Shown piece after piece: positions 16,081 to 25,492 of a stretch of DNA of 64,000 nt. The translations under genes and the position numbers were made by a program. Under the pieces are notes generated by a model. It worked only from the letters and a program-made list of their open reading frames with translations. It was not told the DNA's origin and searched no databases. Position 1 is the stretch's first letter, and each line of letters opens with the position of its first letter. Origin of the DNA: Magnetaquiglobus sp039908105 (GTDB lineage: Bacteria; Pseudomonadota; Magnetococcia; Magnetococcales; Magnetaquicoccaceae); assembly GCA_039908105.1 (NCBI GenBank), contig JAMOBI010000014.1, forward strand, positions 1-64,000. The letters are read 5' to 3'.

Positions 16081-17064
16081 ATGGCCACCGAAGCTTTGAT
16101 TCAACGTCCCAGGCGACTGCGGCGCACGCCGGCGATCCGGCGCATGCTGCGCGAGACCCGTCTGTTGCCCGAGGATCTGGTATTGCCGCTGTTCATCGTG
16201 CCGGGAGTCGGGATCCGCAAACCGGTGGTTTCGATGCCGGGGGTGGAACAGCTCTCGATCGATCAGGCCATCTCCCTGGCCAGGGGGGCCATGGAGATGG
16301 GATTGGGAGGAATTATCCTGTTCGGTATCCCAAAAAGCAAGGATTCCATCGGTTCGGATGCCGTGGATCCGGGTGGAATCGTGCAGAGTGCGATTCGGGC
16401 CATCAAGGCCGAGTTGCCGGATTTGTGGGTGATCGCCGACACCTGCCTTTGCGAATACACCGATCATGCCCATTGCGGTCTGCTGCAAGGCGACGAGGTC
16501 GACAACGACGCCACGCTCGAAATCCTCGGACGGGCTGCGGTCTCCTATGCCGATGCCGGGGTCGACATGGTGGCGCCCTCCGGCATGATGGATGGCATGG
16601 TGGCCGCAATCCGGCGTGCTTTGGATCATGCCGGATATGCGCAGATCCCGATTCTCTCCTACGCGGTGAAATACGCCTCGGCCTACTACGGCCCGTTTCG
16701 CGATGCTGCCGAGAACACCCCGACCTTTGGCGACCGGCGCGCCTACCAGATGGATCCGGCCAACCGGCGCGAGGCGCTGCGCGAGGCCCGGCTCGATGTC
16801 GAACAGGGGGCCGACTGGCTGATGGTCAAGCCGGGTCTGGCCTACATGGACATCCTGCGGGATCTGCGGAATCAGTTCGATCACCCGTTGGCGGTCTACA
16901 ATGTCAGCGGGGAGTACGCCATGATCAAGGCCGCAGCGGCCAATGGCTGGATTGACGAACAGCGGGTGGTCATGGAGACTTTGACCGGCTTCAAGCGGGC
17001 CGGCGCGGATCTGATCTTGACCTATCACGCCCTCGATGCCGCCCGCTGGATGCAGCAGGGTTGA
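16081..17064 (+). CDS. hemB: porphobilinogen synthase (zinc type)
   Basis: 327 aa; condenses two 5-aminolevulinate molecules in heme synthesis. The two Schiff-base lysines lie in YAVKYASAYYGPFR and WLMVKPGLAY. The metal site DTCLCEYTDHAHCG has three cysteines, which marks the zinc-dependent class as in E. coli, not the Asp-containing magnesium class common in many alphaproteobacteria. GEYAMIKAA near the C-terminus is conserved. The ATG at 16081 follows AGGAGAGG; a TTG 24 bp upstream lies before that site. Confidence 0.96.
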   Translation: MATEALIQRPRRLRRTPAIRRMLRETRLLPEDLVLPLFIVPGVGIRKPVVSMPGVEQLSIDQAISLARGAMEMGLGGIILFGIPKSKDSIGSDAVDPGGIVQSAIRAIKAELPDLWVIADTCLCEYTDHAHCGLLQGDEVDNDATLEILGRAAVSYADAGVDMVAPSGMMDGMVAAIRRALDHAGYAQIPILSYAVKYASAYYGPFRDAAENTPTFGDRRAYQMDPANRREALREARLDVEQGADWLMVKPGLAYMDILRDLRNQFDHPLAVYNVSGEYAMIKAAAANGWIDEQRVVMETLTGFKRAGADLILTYHALDAARWMQQG

Positions 17065-17123
17065 GCGTACCGAATCCGGATGCCGCAGGCAGACAAGCGA
17101 ATTCATCAAAAAAGCAGCCAAGC

Positions 17124-18218
17124 ATGAACGTACCCGTCGAACCAACCGTAGCACCCGAAATTGATCCCCACCCGCGTCCTCGACCGCTGCGCGCCCTGGG
17201 ACTGCTCTCGGGCGGCCTGGACAGCACGTTGGCCGCCCGTCTGCTGATGGAGCAGGGGATCGAGGTCGAGTGCGTCAATTTTCACACCGGCTTTTGCATC
17301 CAGTCGCATACCGGCGCGTTGCGCAATCCCAAGCCGGGTGCCCCACCTCCGCGTCACGACGCCTTGCATGCTGCCGGCAATCTCGGCATCCGGCTCCATC
17401 TGGTCGATATCGCCGAGGATTACGTGCGCATCGTCACCGATCCCAAGCACGGCTACGGCAAGAATCTCAACCCCTGCCTGGACTGCAAGATCTTCATGGT
17501 GCAAAAAGCCTGCGAGATGATGCGCTCCATGGGGTTTCATTTCATTTTCACCGGGGAGGTGCTCGGCCAGCGACCGATGAGCCAACGGCGCGACACCTTC
17601 CCGGTGATCGATCGCGAATCCGGGGCTGCGGGTTGGCTGTTGCGTCCCTTGACCGCGCTCCGCATGCCGCTCACCGAACCGGAAAAACGCGGCTGGGTGG
17701 ATCGTTCGCGTTTGATGGGTTTTTCCGGACGCAACCGCAAGCCGCAGATGGCGTTGGCCAAACAGATGAACATCGAGGATTACCCGTCCCCCGCCGGTGG
17801 CTGCTGCTTTTTGACCGATGAGAACTACGCCCGCAAGTTGCGTGATCTGTGGGAGTATCGCGGCGAGCGCGCCTATGCGATGGAGGATGTCCTGCTGTTG
17901 AAAGCCGGGCGTCATCTCAGGCCCGCGCCGCACTATAAACTGGTGATCGGACGCGATGAGTCGGAGAACCATTTTCTTTCCGGTTTTGTCGAAGGGCGGA
18001 TTCTGATCAAGGCGCGCGACATTCCCGGTCCGGTGACGTTGGTCGAGGGGACGCCTGCGCCCGAGGATCTGATTCTGGCCTGCCGTCTGGCCGCCCGTTT
18101 CGGCAAGGCGCGCGAGTTGCCGGAGGTGGCCATGGTGGTCGATCGGCAGGGGCAGCGCGAGGAGCACGTCGTCGCCCCTTTGCCCGCGCATGAGATTGAT
18201 GAGGCGTGGTATGTGTGA
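17124..18218 (+). CDS. MnmA/ThiI-like PP-loop protein with NFACT-R-type tail
   Basis: 364 aa. PP-loop ATP pyrophosphatase: GLLSGGLDSTLAARLL adenylates a substrate. NPCLDCKIFM is the thiolase-type Cys pair, and PSPAGGCCFL adds another Cys pair. The C-terminal 100 residues contain KLVIGRDESENHFLSGF, resembling the NFACT-R RNA-binding module. The set suggests a tRNA thiolation enzyme related to ThiI/MnmA (inference). It lacks the THUMP domain of ThiI and the MnmA C-terminal barrel. The start is uncertain: ATG at 17124 was chosen; an open frame extends back to a TTG at the hemB stop. Confidence 0.8.
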   Translation: MNVPVEPTVAPEIDPHPRPRPLRALGLLSGGLDSTLAARLLMEQGIEVECVNFHTGFCIQSHTGALRNPKPGAPPPRHDALHAAGNLGIRLHLVDIAEDYVRIVTDPKHGYGKNLNPCLDCKIFMVQKACEMMRSMGFHFIFTGEVLGQRPMSQRRDTFPVIDRESGAAGWLLRPLTALRMPLTEPEKRGWVDRSRLMGFSGRNRKPQMALAKQMNIEDYPSPAGGCCFLTDENYARKLRDLWEYRGERAYAMEDVLLLKAGRHLRPAPHYKLVIGRDESENHFLSGFVEGRILIKARDIPGPVTLVEGTPAPEDLILACRLAARFGKARELPEVAMVVDRQGQREEHVVAPLPAHEIDEAWYV

Positions 18219-18249
18219 TGTGTCATGGGTGATGATTGGGTATCTTGTT

Positions 18250-18544
18250 AAACCGCACCCAGCTTGGAATGTGTAGTTTTAATTAGTGAAAAAAAGAGAT
18301 GGTCTGGGAGATTCATCTCCCAGGGTTTTGCCTTTGCCTTTAGCGCGCTCTTTTCAAGAAGCATTTTTCGCGCCTTTTCTAGAAAAATGCGCCGCGCGCC
18401 GCCTTCGCGGGAGTCGTTTCCGCCTTTTGGAAACGACTCCCGCATTTTGCACGCAGTCTTGCGAAAAACGACGCATCCCAAAGTGGGTGCGGTTTAAAGT
18501 GCGCTCTTCAAAAAAAACAACGCATCCCAAAGTGGGTGCGGTTT
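18250..18544 (+). repeat. family 1 repeat, full copy
   Basis: The clearest complete copy. Left end AAACCGCACCCAGCTTGG and right end CCAAAGTGGGTGCGGTTT form imperfect terminal inverted repeats. Internal hairpins: CTGGGAG-ATTCAT-CTCCCAG, GCATTTTTCGCG with AAAAATGC, and GGAAACGACTCCCGC. A second short right-end module follows the first (ends 18495 and 18544). It fills the space between the PP-loop gene and the next methyltransferase gene. Confidence 0.92.
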
Positions 18545-18580
18545 AGGGGCCCCATTTTTCTATAAGGATTCTTGCCTGCC

Positions 18581-19393
18581 ATGAGCGGAATCGATGAAAC
18601 GCGAGATCAGACGATTCGGGATTTTAGTGAAAAATGGACCAATTTCACCACCAACGAGGGGTATCATGCCTCGGTCGACTGGTCCCAAGAGAAGTTGGGT
18701 CCATTGTTTCGTCTGCGCGAGGAGTTGCCGGGCAAACGGGTGGCGGAAATCGGTTGTGGCAGTGGGCGTTTCATCCGGCAACTGTGCGAATGCGATGCCG
18801 AGCATGTCGTGGCGCTCGAACCCTCCCAAGGCGGATTCCATGCGCTGCGTCTCAATACCCGGGAGTGTGCGGATCGGATCAGCTATTTGAATATCCGTGG
18901 TGACCAATTGCCCGCCGAATCCGATCTGGATGTGATTTTTTCCCTGGGCGTGCTGCACCATATCCCTGATCCCAAACCCGTGGTGGATGCCGCCTATCGT
19001 GCTCTGCGACCGGGGGGGCGTATGATCGTCTGGCTTTATGGGCATGAAGGGAACCGTTTTTACCTGGCCTTGACCCTGCCATTGCGCTTTTTGACCGTAC
19101 GTCTGCCTCATGCCTGGTTGGAAACTTTGTCACGCTGGTTGGTGACGGTGACCGATGTGTACACCTTTTTCTGTCGGTTTCTGCCTCTGCCTTTGAGACA
19201 CTATTTTCTGGAGACTTTCAGCCGATTCACACGTGAACGGCGTATGGTGGCGATTTACGATCAACTGGACCCGGCTTACGCGAAATATTATCGGCGGGCG
19301 GAGGCGGAAGCGCTGTTGAGCGGGTCGGGATTCCGCGATGTGCAGCTTTTTCATTACAAGGGGTACAGTTGGTCCGTGAGTGGGATAAAGTAG
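18581..19393 (+). CDS. SAM-dependent methyltransferase
   Basis: 270 aa. Class I fold: motif I VAEIGCGSGRFIRQL, acidic VVALEPS, motif II DVIFSLGVLHHIPDP and LRPGGRMIVWLY. The last 100 residues contain a hydrophobic segment (FLTVRLPHAWLETL to FFCRFLPLPL), so the protein may sit near the membrane or act on a lipid or glycan substrate. No substrate can be named. The ATG at 18581 follows AAGGA with long spacing; TTG at 18572 is an alternative. It stands alone, convergent with tamB. Confidence 0.8.
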   Translation: MSGIDETRDQTIRDFSEKWTNFTTNEGYHASVDWSQEKLGPLFRLREELPGKRVAEIGCGSGRFIRQLCECDAEHVVALEPSQGGFHALRLNTRECADRISYLNIRGDQLPAESDLDVIFSLGVLHHIPDPKPVVDAAYRALRPGGRMIVWLYGHEGNRFYLALTLPLRFLTVRLPHAWLETLSRWLVTVTDVYTFFCRFLPLPLRHYFLETFSRFTRERRMVAIYDQLDPAYAKYYRRAEAEALLSGSGFRDVQLFHYKGYSWSVSGIK

Positions 19394-19461
19394 TTATTGC
19401 TTCTTCGTGTTTTTCTGATTTTGATCCTTTGTCTCTGGTGCAAACCGGTCTGCTCAACAGG

Positions 19462-22400
19462 TCAATAATCCTTCTTCCACTGCACGCCGACATCACCGTT
19501 GGATTTGGCATCCACGCCGGTTTTGAGATAGATCTGCGGGGTCATTTCGATCTCCACATTGACCCGCCCGGAGTCGGCCTTCAACCCCTTCTCCACCTCC
19601 AGATAGATGTCGTCGGTCAGATATTTGCCAGCACTCACCGTACCGCTTTCGATCGAATTGCCGCCGACATCCAGCCGGTCGATCCCTAAACCCCGCTGCA
19701 CCCTGCCCAACAGACCCGGACCACCTCCCTGGAGCGATTTGACCGCCAACGCCAGCCGAACCGCCTGCGCGGGCGAGATGCTGTCGGAGGCCCGATCGAA
19801 CAACAGATGCGAGATGATCTCCTCCTCGGAGAGCACCGGTTCACTGCTCAACTTCACCCGGGGTCGTCGCACCGCCCCCTCCAGCGCGACGTGGGTGATG
19901 AGTTCGCCACGCTTCACTGTGGCCTCCATCTCGATCCACGGCAACGGTGGCCATGAATTATCAAAGGTCAAAATGCCGCCGGTCAACTGCATCCGTCGCT
20001 CCAAAAGATCCAGTGAACCGCGTTTGATCTGCATCTGTCCGGCAATTCTCGGTTCGGCAAGCGACCCGCCAACATGCAGATCCCCCATCCACTCCGAATC
20101 AAGCCCAAGACCGCGCACAAAGGCGTGTGCCGGAATCAACAGCGTGATATCCAGCCGCCCATTCCCGGAAGGCGTGCTGGCCTGCTCGTGCCGTCCGTGT
20201 GCCTCGTTTCCGGGTTGCGGCTCCTCCAGCTCCACCACCTGGATGGCTTCATCGGTCATGCTTCCGGGATGAAACTCGGCGCGTTTGATCGTTAATTCGC
20301 CTCCCAGACGCCAGGAGGAGAGATCCCCGCGCAGCCGCAGGGGACCGTTTGCCGTGGCGTTCAGCTCCTCGCGTCGCATCACCACGGTATCGATCATCTC
20401 CAGATCAAGCTCCAAGGGGAAATGGCGCTCCGGATCGAGCCACAGTCGACCGTGCGCCTGCCAAAGCCCTTTGTCGCCATCCGTGGCGCGCAGCTTGTCA
20501 ATCGATAGCACATCGCCGTCGGCGGAAAGGCGCAGTTCGAGATTGTGGATGATCGTGCCCGATTCAGCCAGCTCCAGATGCCCCCGTTTCACCTCTGCGC
20601 TCCCGCGGATTACCGGATGGGTCACCGTGCCTCCGGCCACCAGATCAACATCCAGAACCCCCTCAACCCGCTCCCATCGCTCTGGATCGATTTTCTTTAC
20701 CAGTTCGTTCAAGGATATACCAGCTCGCACCCCACCGGCCAGCTGACCTCCGGGTGTGAGCTCCCACCAGGGATGACGTGCAAAGATCCGCATCGGGATG
20801 AGCAGTTCTCCTTTGGCATCTTCGGTACTCACGTTTCGTGCGCTCCAGCTGATCCGCAGATCCTTGCCCTCGTTGACCGCAGCGCTCAAGTTCATGTCAA
20901 AAGAGGAAAGATCTTTCAAGGAGGTGGTCAGCGAACGTCCCTGGGTGACGTTTGCCCAGGCCGTCACCGTCGGGAGCTCCTCGCTGCCGGTCACCCGGAT
21001 ATGCATCCGGGTCGATCCGCGCAGCGGCGCCAGATGCAGGCGATGCAACAAGGCCAGATCACCGGCAAGCTCCAACCCCCCTTCGACCCGGCGGCCATCC
21101 TGGCGCCAGGCCCCTTTGAGCAAACCATCGCCAATGCCGATCTCGGCGGGCGTCACCTCCAGACCACGGGGCAGAGGACGAATGGTCACCGGCTTGACCA
21201 GGCGCAACGCCTCCTTTTCGATCCGACCGGTCAGCTCTTTGATCTCCCAGCGCCACCCGGCATCCCTCTGTTCTTTTTCCAGATTGCCACGGCTTTTGAA
21301 CTCAAACGGCCACTGGAGCCTCCCTTTGCCCTCGCCTGTGAAGGCCAAACGGGTCGGCGAGCCGGTGGCGTGTGCCTTGAGCCCAGCCACGCGCAATGGA
21401 TCGTGCTGCCAGCGATCGATCTCCAGATCCAGCTCCACATTGTCGCCCTTGCCGCGCGTCACGCCGAACCGTCCGGCCAGCTTCAGACTCTCCATGCGAC
21501 CGAAGATGCCGTTCAGACCCGTCACCCGGGCTTGCAGCCGCCCGGACGGTACACCCGGTCGTTCATCGATCAGATCCAGATCGAGCACCACGCGACCGGC
21601 AAGCCGCTGCCCATGCCAGGGTTTGAGCGCGGACAGCTCTTCGATCTCCCCTTTGAGCTTGCCGGAGAGTTTCAGGGCGCGCCCGTCGATTTGCAGATTG
21701 CCGCTCAAGCGGCTTTTCGGTGCGGAAAAGTTCAAGGCCGTCAGCTCGATTTTGCCCGCTCCCGGCAGCCGGTAGCGACCCGAGAGCTGCAAATGGCCGC
21801 CTGACTGGCGACTGGAGAGTTCCAGCGCACCCGAAGGGGCATGCCAGGGATCGGTGAGATCCCCTTTGAAGGCGAGGTGATCGAATTTCAGCTCCGCGAC
21901 TCGGAGTGATGGGGACTCCCCCTCGAATCGGGCCTGCAAACGCGACCACGGCCCCTGCAACCGGCCACGCAGGGTGCCGGCCCCGGAGAGTTGCAGGCCG
22001 GATTGACCGGCAATCAGGCCGAGATCGGGCAGATCGACGCGCATTTGGGCATCGAGGTGCCAGTCGTGCCAGGCCAGGGTGCCGGCACCGGTCAGATCGA
22101 TGCGGGCACCGTGCAGCTTGAAGGCTTCGGCCTCGATGCGTTCGCCTGGCCGGATCGTACCCTTGATCTCCATCTCGGGCGCTTCGCCCAGCAGGGGGGC
22201 GTATTCAGCCGGCACCCCTTTGAGCCGGGCGCCTTTCAATTGTCCCTGCACATCGATCCGACGCGCATCGGGTTCGATGGCAACCGTGATCGTTGCGTCG
22301 GCCTGGCCCTGCAACGGCCAGGGCAGCAGGGGGGTGAAGGGGGCCAGCTCCGGCAGTCGCGCTTGCAGATCCAGGGTGGCGGCGCGTGCCTGCGGGTCGA

Positions 22401-23577
22401 TGATGCCGGTTCCGGCAATCTCGCCGGTGGGTGGATTGTCGATTTTGAGATGCTCTACCACCAGCCGGCTATGTTCATCAAGGGTTCCGGAGAGCGCCCA
22501 GTGCGGTTGCAGGGTTGGCCACGGCGCCAGGGGATCCGGTTTGTCCGACCGGATGCCCGAAAGGTGCAGTGCACTGCAGCTCCCTTGCATCGAGATGCGC
22601 ACCCCGTGCGGCCAGGGAGGGGCAGAGAGGCCGGAATTCAAGGCTGAAGGCTCGATCGTCACCGTGGTGTCGAGATCGTGCAGCCGATGCTCCTGAATTT
22701 CCATCATCGCCGAGCGGAAATTGACCACGGTGGCGGGATGGGTCAGCGGACCTTGCAACCCGACCGTCACCGCACCGGCCCCATTCATGGGGAGCTGCAA
22801 CCAGCGGCTCAAGGTAAGGCCTGCTTGCGGCAGCTCGGCTTGAAACGCTCCTTGCAGTTGTTCGGCATTCAGATCGATCTTGAGGGTTCCGGAGAGCGTC
22901 AGATCGGGTGTTTTGGCCTGCAAGGTGCGGATTTCGACCATCAGCGCGAAGAGATCAATGGCCACGTTCCCTTCGACAGGCAAAAAGGAGAGCAGCGGTC
23001 GCAGCTCTTTGGGCAGGGCGGCGAGCAACGCATCGCCCAGATGCAGGGCTTGGACCTGGGCCCGGGGCAGGTCGATTTGCAGCGGAATCGGCAGCGACCA
23101 GCCGGCGACGAGATCCACGGTTGAGCTGACCGGTCGAGAGGTGGTCCGGTCGATTTGCGGGGGGCGGAGTGCCTGGACCCTGGCGGCCCGGACCTCTTCA
23201 AAATGGATCACCCCGCGCGCCAGATCGCGCCAGATGGGCCGCCCCCGGGCCTCTTCGACCACCAGCCATGGACCGGCGGAGTCGTGAATCTCCAGCCGTT
23301 GCAGGCGCACCTCCTCCAGGAAATCTCCGTCGATGCCGGCCAGATGCAGCACGCCGATCTCCGGCAGGGATTGAATCCAGGTCAGAATGTTTTTCTGGAA
23401 TCCGGGGTGGTGGATGAACAGCAGCACTGAGCCGGTCAAACCGGTGATCAGCGCCAGCAGAAGCGCGGCCACAAAAGTCACCAGATGTCGCCAGAGGGCG
23501 CGGCGCCGGGTTTTTTTTGTTCCAGCCTGTGGATGCGTTTCGGATGTCGGGGATTCCGGGGAATCGGGCGTGCTCAT
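19462..23577 (-). CDS. tamB: TamB, inner-membrane TAM subunit
   Basis: 1371 aa. One N-terminal TM (about residues 35-60) is followed by a very long beta-rich periplasmic domain and the C-terminal DUF490/TamB domain ending GDVGVQWKKDY. The AsmA-like repeats form a groove now thought to carry phospholipids between membranes, besides helping autotransporter insertion with TamA. Length is close to E. coli TamB (1259 aa). The start MSTPDSPES at 23577 lies 7 bp after the tamA stop, so both are one unit. Confidence 0.92.
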   Translation of the reverse strand: MSTPDSPESPTSETHPQAGTKKTRRRALWRHLVTFVAALLLALITGLTGSVLLFIHHPGFQKNILTWIQSLPEIGVLHLAGIDGDFLEEVRLQRLEIHDSAGPWLVVEEARGRPIWRDLARGVIHFEEVRAARVQALRPPQIDRTTSRPVSSTVDLVAGWSLPIPLQIDLPRAQVQALHLGDALLAALPKELRPLLSFLPVEGNVAIDLFALMVEIRTLQAKTPDLTLSGTLKIDLNAEQLQGAFQAELPQAGLTLSRWLQLPMNGAGAVTVGLQGPLTHPATVVNFRSAMMEIQEHRLHDLDTTVTIEPSALNSGLSAPPWPHGVRISMQGSCSALHLSGIRSDKPDPLAPWPTLQPHWALSGTLDEHSRLVVEHLKIDNPPTGEIAGTGIIDPQARAATLDLQARLPELAPFTPLLPWPLQGQADATITVAIEPDARRIDVQGQLKGARLKGVPAEYAPLLGEAPEMEIKGTIRPGERIEAEAFKLHGARIDLTGAGTLAWHDWHLDAQMRVDLPDLGLIAGQSGLQLSGAGTLRGRLQGPWSRLQARFEGESPSLRVAELKFDHLAFKGDLTDPWHAPSGALELSSRQSGGHLQLSGRYRLPGAGKIELTALNFSAPKSRLSGNLQIDGRALKLSGKLKGEIEELSALKPWHGQRLAGRVVLDLDLIDERPGVPSGRLQARVTGLNGIFGRMESLKLAGRFGVTRGKGDNVELDLEIDRWQHDPLRVAGLKAHATGSPTRLAFTGEGKGRLQWPFEFKSRGNLEKEQRDAGWRWEIKELTGRIEKEALRLVKPVTIRPLPRGLEVTPAEIGIGDGLLKGAWRQDGRRVEGGLELAGDLALLHRLHLAPLRGSTRMHIRVTGSEELPTVTAWANVTQGRSLTTSLKDLSSFDMNLSAAVNEGKDLRISWSARNVSTEDAKGELLIPMRIFARHPWWELTPGGQLAGGVRAGISLNELVKKIDPERWERVEGVLDVDLVAGGTVTHPVIRGSAEVKRGHLELAESGTIIHNLELRLSADGDVLSIDKLRATDGDKGLWQAHGRLWLDPERHFPLELDLEMIDTVVMRREELNATANGPLRLRGDLSSWRLGGELTIKRAEFHPGSMTDEAIQVVELEEPQPGNEAHGRHEQASTPSGNGRLDITLLIPAHAFVRGLGLDSEWMGDLHVGGSLAEPRIAGQMQIKRGSLDLLERRMQLTGGILTFDNSWPPLPWIEMEATVKRGELITHVALEGAVRRPRVKLSSEPVLSEEEIISHLLFDRASDSISPAQAVRLALAVKSLQGGGPGLLGRVQRGLGIDRLDVGGNSIESGTVSAGKYLTDDIYLEVEKGLKADSGRVNVEIEMTPQIYLKTGVDAKSNGDVGVQWKKDY

Positions 23578-23584
23578 GGGATGC

Positions 23585-25492
23585 TCAAAAAGCCTGTCCA
23601 ATGCTCAAATAGATCTGCCAGCTGGCATCCATGGCGCCTCGGCGTCGCAGCGGCACCCCGACATCCAACCGCAACGGTCCGATGGGGGTGAGATAGCGCG
23701 CGCCCGCTCCGGCGCCATACAGCAACTCCTGCCGGAAATCGGGCACAGTCGAGGTGTAGGCCCGTCCGGCATCGAAAAACACCACCCCGCCGATCTCGTC
23801 GGTCAACCGGTAGCGCGCCTCGCCACCGAAGGCTAGCAACGAGCGTCCACCCACCGGGCGGCCCGAATCATCCAAAGGCCCTGCCATCTGTTGGCCATAG
23901 CCGCGCACCGAGGAGCCGCCCCCGGCATAGAGACGGTTGTCCACCGGGATCTCATCCTGTTCGGCGCCCAAGGTCAGATCCAGTTCGGCGCGACCGGCCA
24001 AGACCAGACGCGGCTCATTCTCAAAGGTGTGATAGCGGCTGGTTTTGTTGTTGAAACGCAAGAATTGGACACTCTGTCCGGTGATCGCCCAGTACGGGGC
24101 GATCTCGGTTGCCAACCGCCACCCTGTCGTGGCATCGAGCGGATCGTTGGAGCGATCCAGGTTGACGGCGAGTGGCAGGCTCATGAGACCATGGGTGGTT
24201 TTGTCCTCCTTGCTCAAGTCGTTGACCTCGGAGAGGCGGTAATGGAGCGTGAGCGAACCTTCTCCACCGGGCGCAAAGACCTTGCGCACCAGTCCGGCGC
24301 CCAACTCCAGCGCCAGGTTCTCATAGGCCTCTTCGATGGCACGATCGAGTTTGCCGGAGAATTTCAGATTCTGCCCGCGCAAGCCGTAGTCGGGAATATC
24401 GAGGGAGTTGGCGAGCGTGAGCGTACCCACGCCGAGTTTGAGGTCGGTTTTGAATTTTTCGCCGGCGCCCAGAAAATTGCGATGCTCCCAGCCGCCATTG
24501 AGTTCTGCGCCACGATCGGTGCTGAAACCGGCTCCTGCGCGCCAGGTGCGCTGTTTGCGCTCTTTAAGCTCCACTTCGACTGGCCACAGGCCCCGATCAT
24601 CGGGTTGATCAGCCAGTTTGACCCGCACCACGCCGAACAGTCCGGTGCCGGTGAAAGCCTTGCGCGTCTCCTCCAGTCGTTGCGGGTGATAGACCACGCC
24701 GCGATTCCAGGGGACGCGCCGTTTTAAAAAAAAGATATCCACCCCCTCGATCGGGGTCATGATCACCTCCCCGAGACGTGCTCGGGGGCCGGTCGACAGA
24801 TGAAAATTGACTTGAATGGTGTGGCTTTCCGGATCGCGGCTCACCCGTTGTCGCACCAGTCTGGCCTGGGGGAATCCCTGTTCGCGTGCGGCGACCACCA
24901 GGGCCTCACCGGCGCGCAGGATGGGTGCGCTTTCGGCGGGATGGCCCTCGGTCAGGCCGAGTTTTTCCCAGGAAGGGGGCTGGAAACGGGCCTCGGGCGG
25001 GTCGATCACCTGTGCCGGACGGCGCAGGTGATAACGCTCCCGAAGGTTGACGTTGAAGATCGCTTCTGGCAGCGCAGGTGTTTCGTCGAGATCGGCTGTC
25101 ACCTCGGCATCGAAATAGCCTTTGGATTTGAGCAGATCCAACAGCTTTTTGCGATCCTGTGCCAGGCGCCTGATCAGCAGTGTCCGGGTTGCGGGCGGCT
25201 CCTCCTGGTGCCGGAAGGTGAGCAGCAGTCGACGTGCCGCAGCGTCGATCTCCGGTTGCGCTTCCAGGCCGATCAGGCGTGCAAGGTACTCGGTCTTCTC
25301 ATCGGGTAGCTTTTCCGAGTGCTCAGCTTTTTCTGCGGGCAACTCTGTCGAGTACTCGGCTTTTGTTTCAGACGATTTTTCCGAGTACTCGGCGAATAGC
25401 GGATTGATATTAATTATTGAAAGTATGCACAACAGGATCCTCATCCATTGCAGCGCGCACCTGGGTTGCGGCGCGGCCCAGGTTTGGATCAT
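23585..25492 (-). CDS. tamA: TamA, Omp85-family outer-membrane protein
   Basis: About 635 aa. Signal peptide (hydrophobic core ILLCILSIININPLFA), three POTRA-like segments (around residues 80-300: LLDLLKSKGYFDAEV, LIRR, FTGTGLFGVVRV), then a 16-strand Omp85 barrel with GGGSSVRGYGQQMAGP (lid loop) and terminal Phe (YLSIGQAF). A degenerate repeat (AEYSEKSSE, AEYSTELPAEK, AEHSEKLPDEK) lies between signal peptide and first POTRA and is not a family feature. The start at 25492 is an ATGA overlap with the upstream gene; ATG at 25444, right before the signal core, is also possible. Confidence 0.92.
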   Translation of the reverse strand: MIQTWAAPQPRCALQWMRILLCILSIININPLFAEYSEKSSETKAEYSTELPAEKAEHSEKLPDEKTEYLARLIGLEAQPEIDAAARRLLLTFRHQEEPPATRTLLIRRLAQDRKKLLDLLKSKGYFDAEVTADLDETPALPEAIFNVNLRERYHLRRPAQVIDPPEARFQPPSWEKLGLTEGHPAESAPILRAGEALVVAAREQGFPQARLVRQRVSRDPESHTIQVNFHLSTGPRARLGEVIMTPIEGVDIFFLKRRVPWNRGVVYHPQRLEETRKAFTGTGLFGVVRVKLADQPDDRGLWPVEVELKERKQRTWRAGAGFSTDRGAELNGGWEHRNFLGAGEKFKTDLKLGVGTLTLANSLDIPDYGLRGQNLKFSGKLDRAIEEAYENLALELGAGLVRKVFAPGGEGSLTLHYRLSEVNDLSKEDKTTHGLMSLPLAVNLDRSNDPLDATTGWRLATEIAPYWAITGQSVQFLRFNNKTSRYHTFENEPRLVLAGRAELDLTLGAEQDEIPVDNRLYAGGGSSVRGYGQQMAGPLDDSGRPVGGRSLLAFGGEARYRLTDEIGGVVFFDAGRAYTSTVPDFRQELLYGAGAGARYLTPIGPLRLDVGVPLRRRGAMDASWQIYLSIGQAF

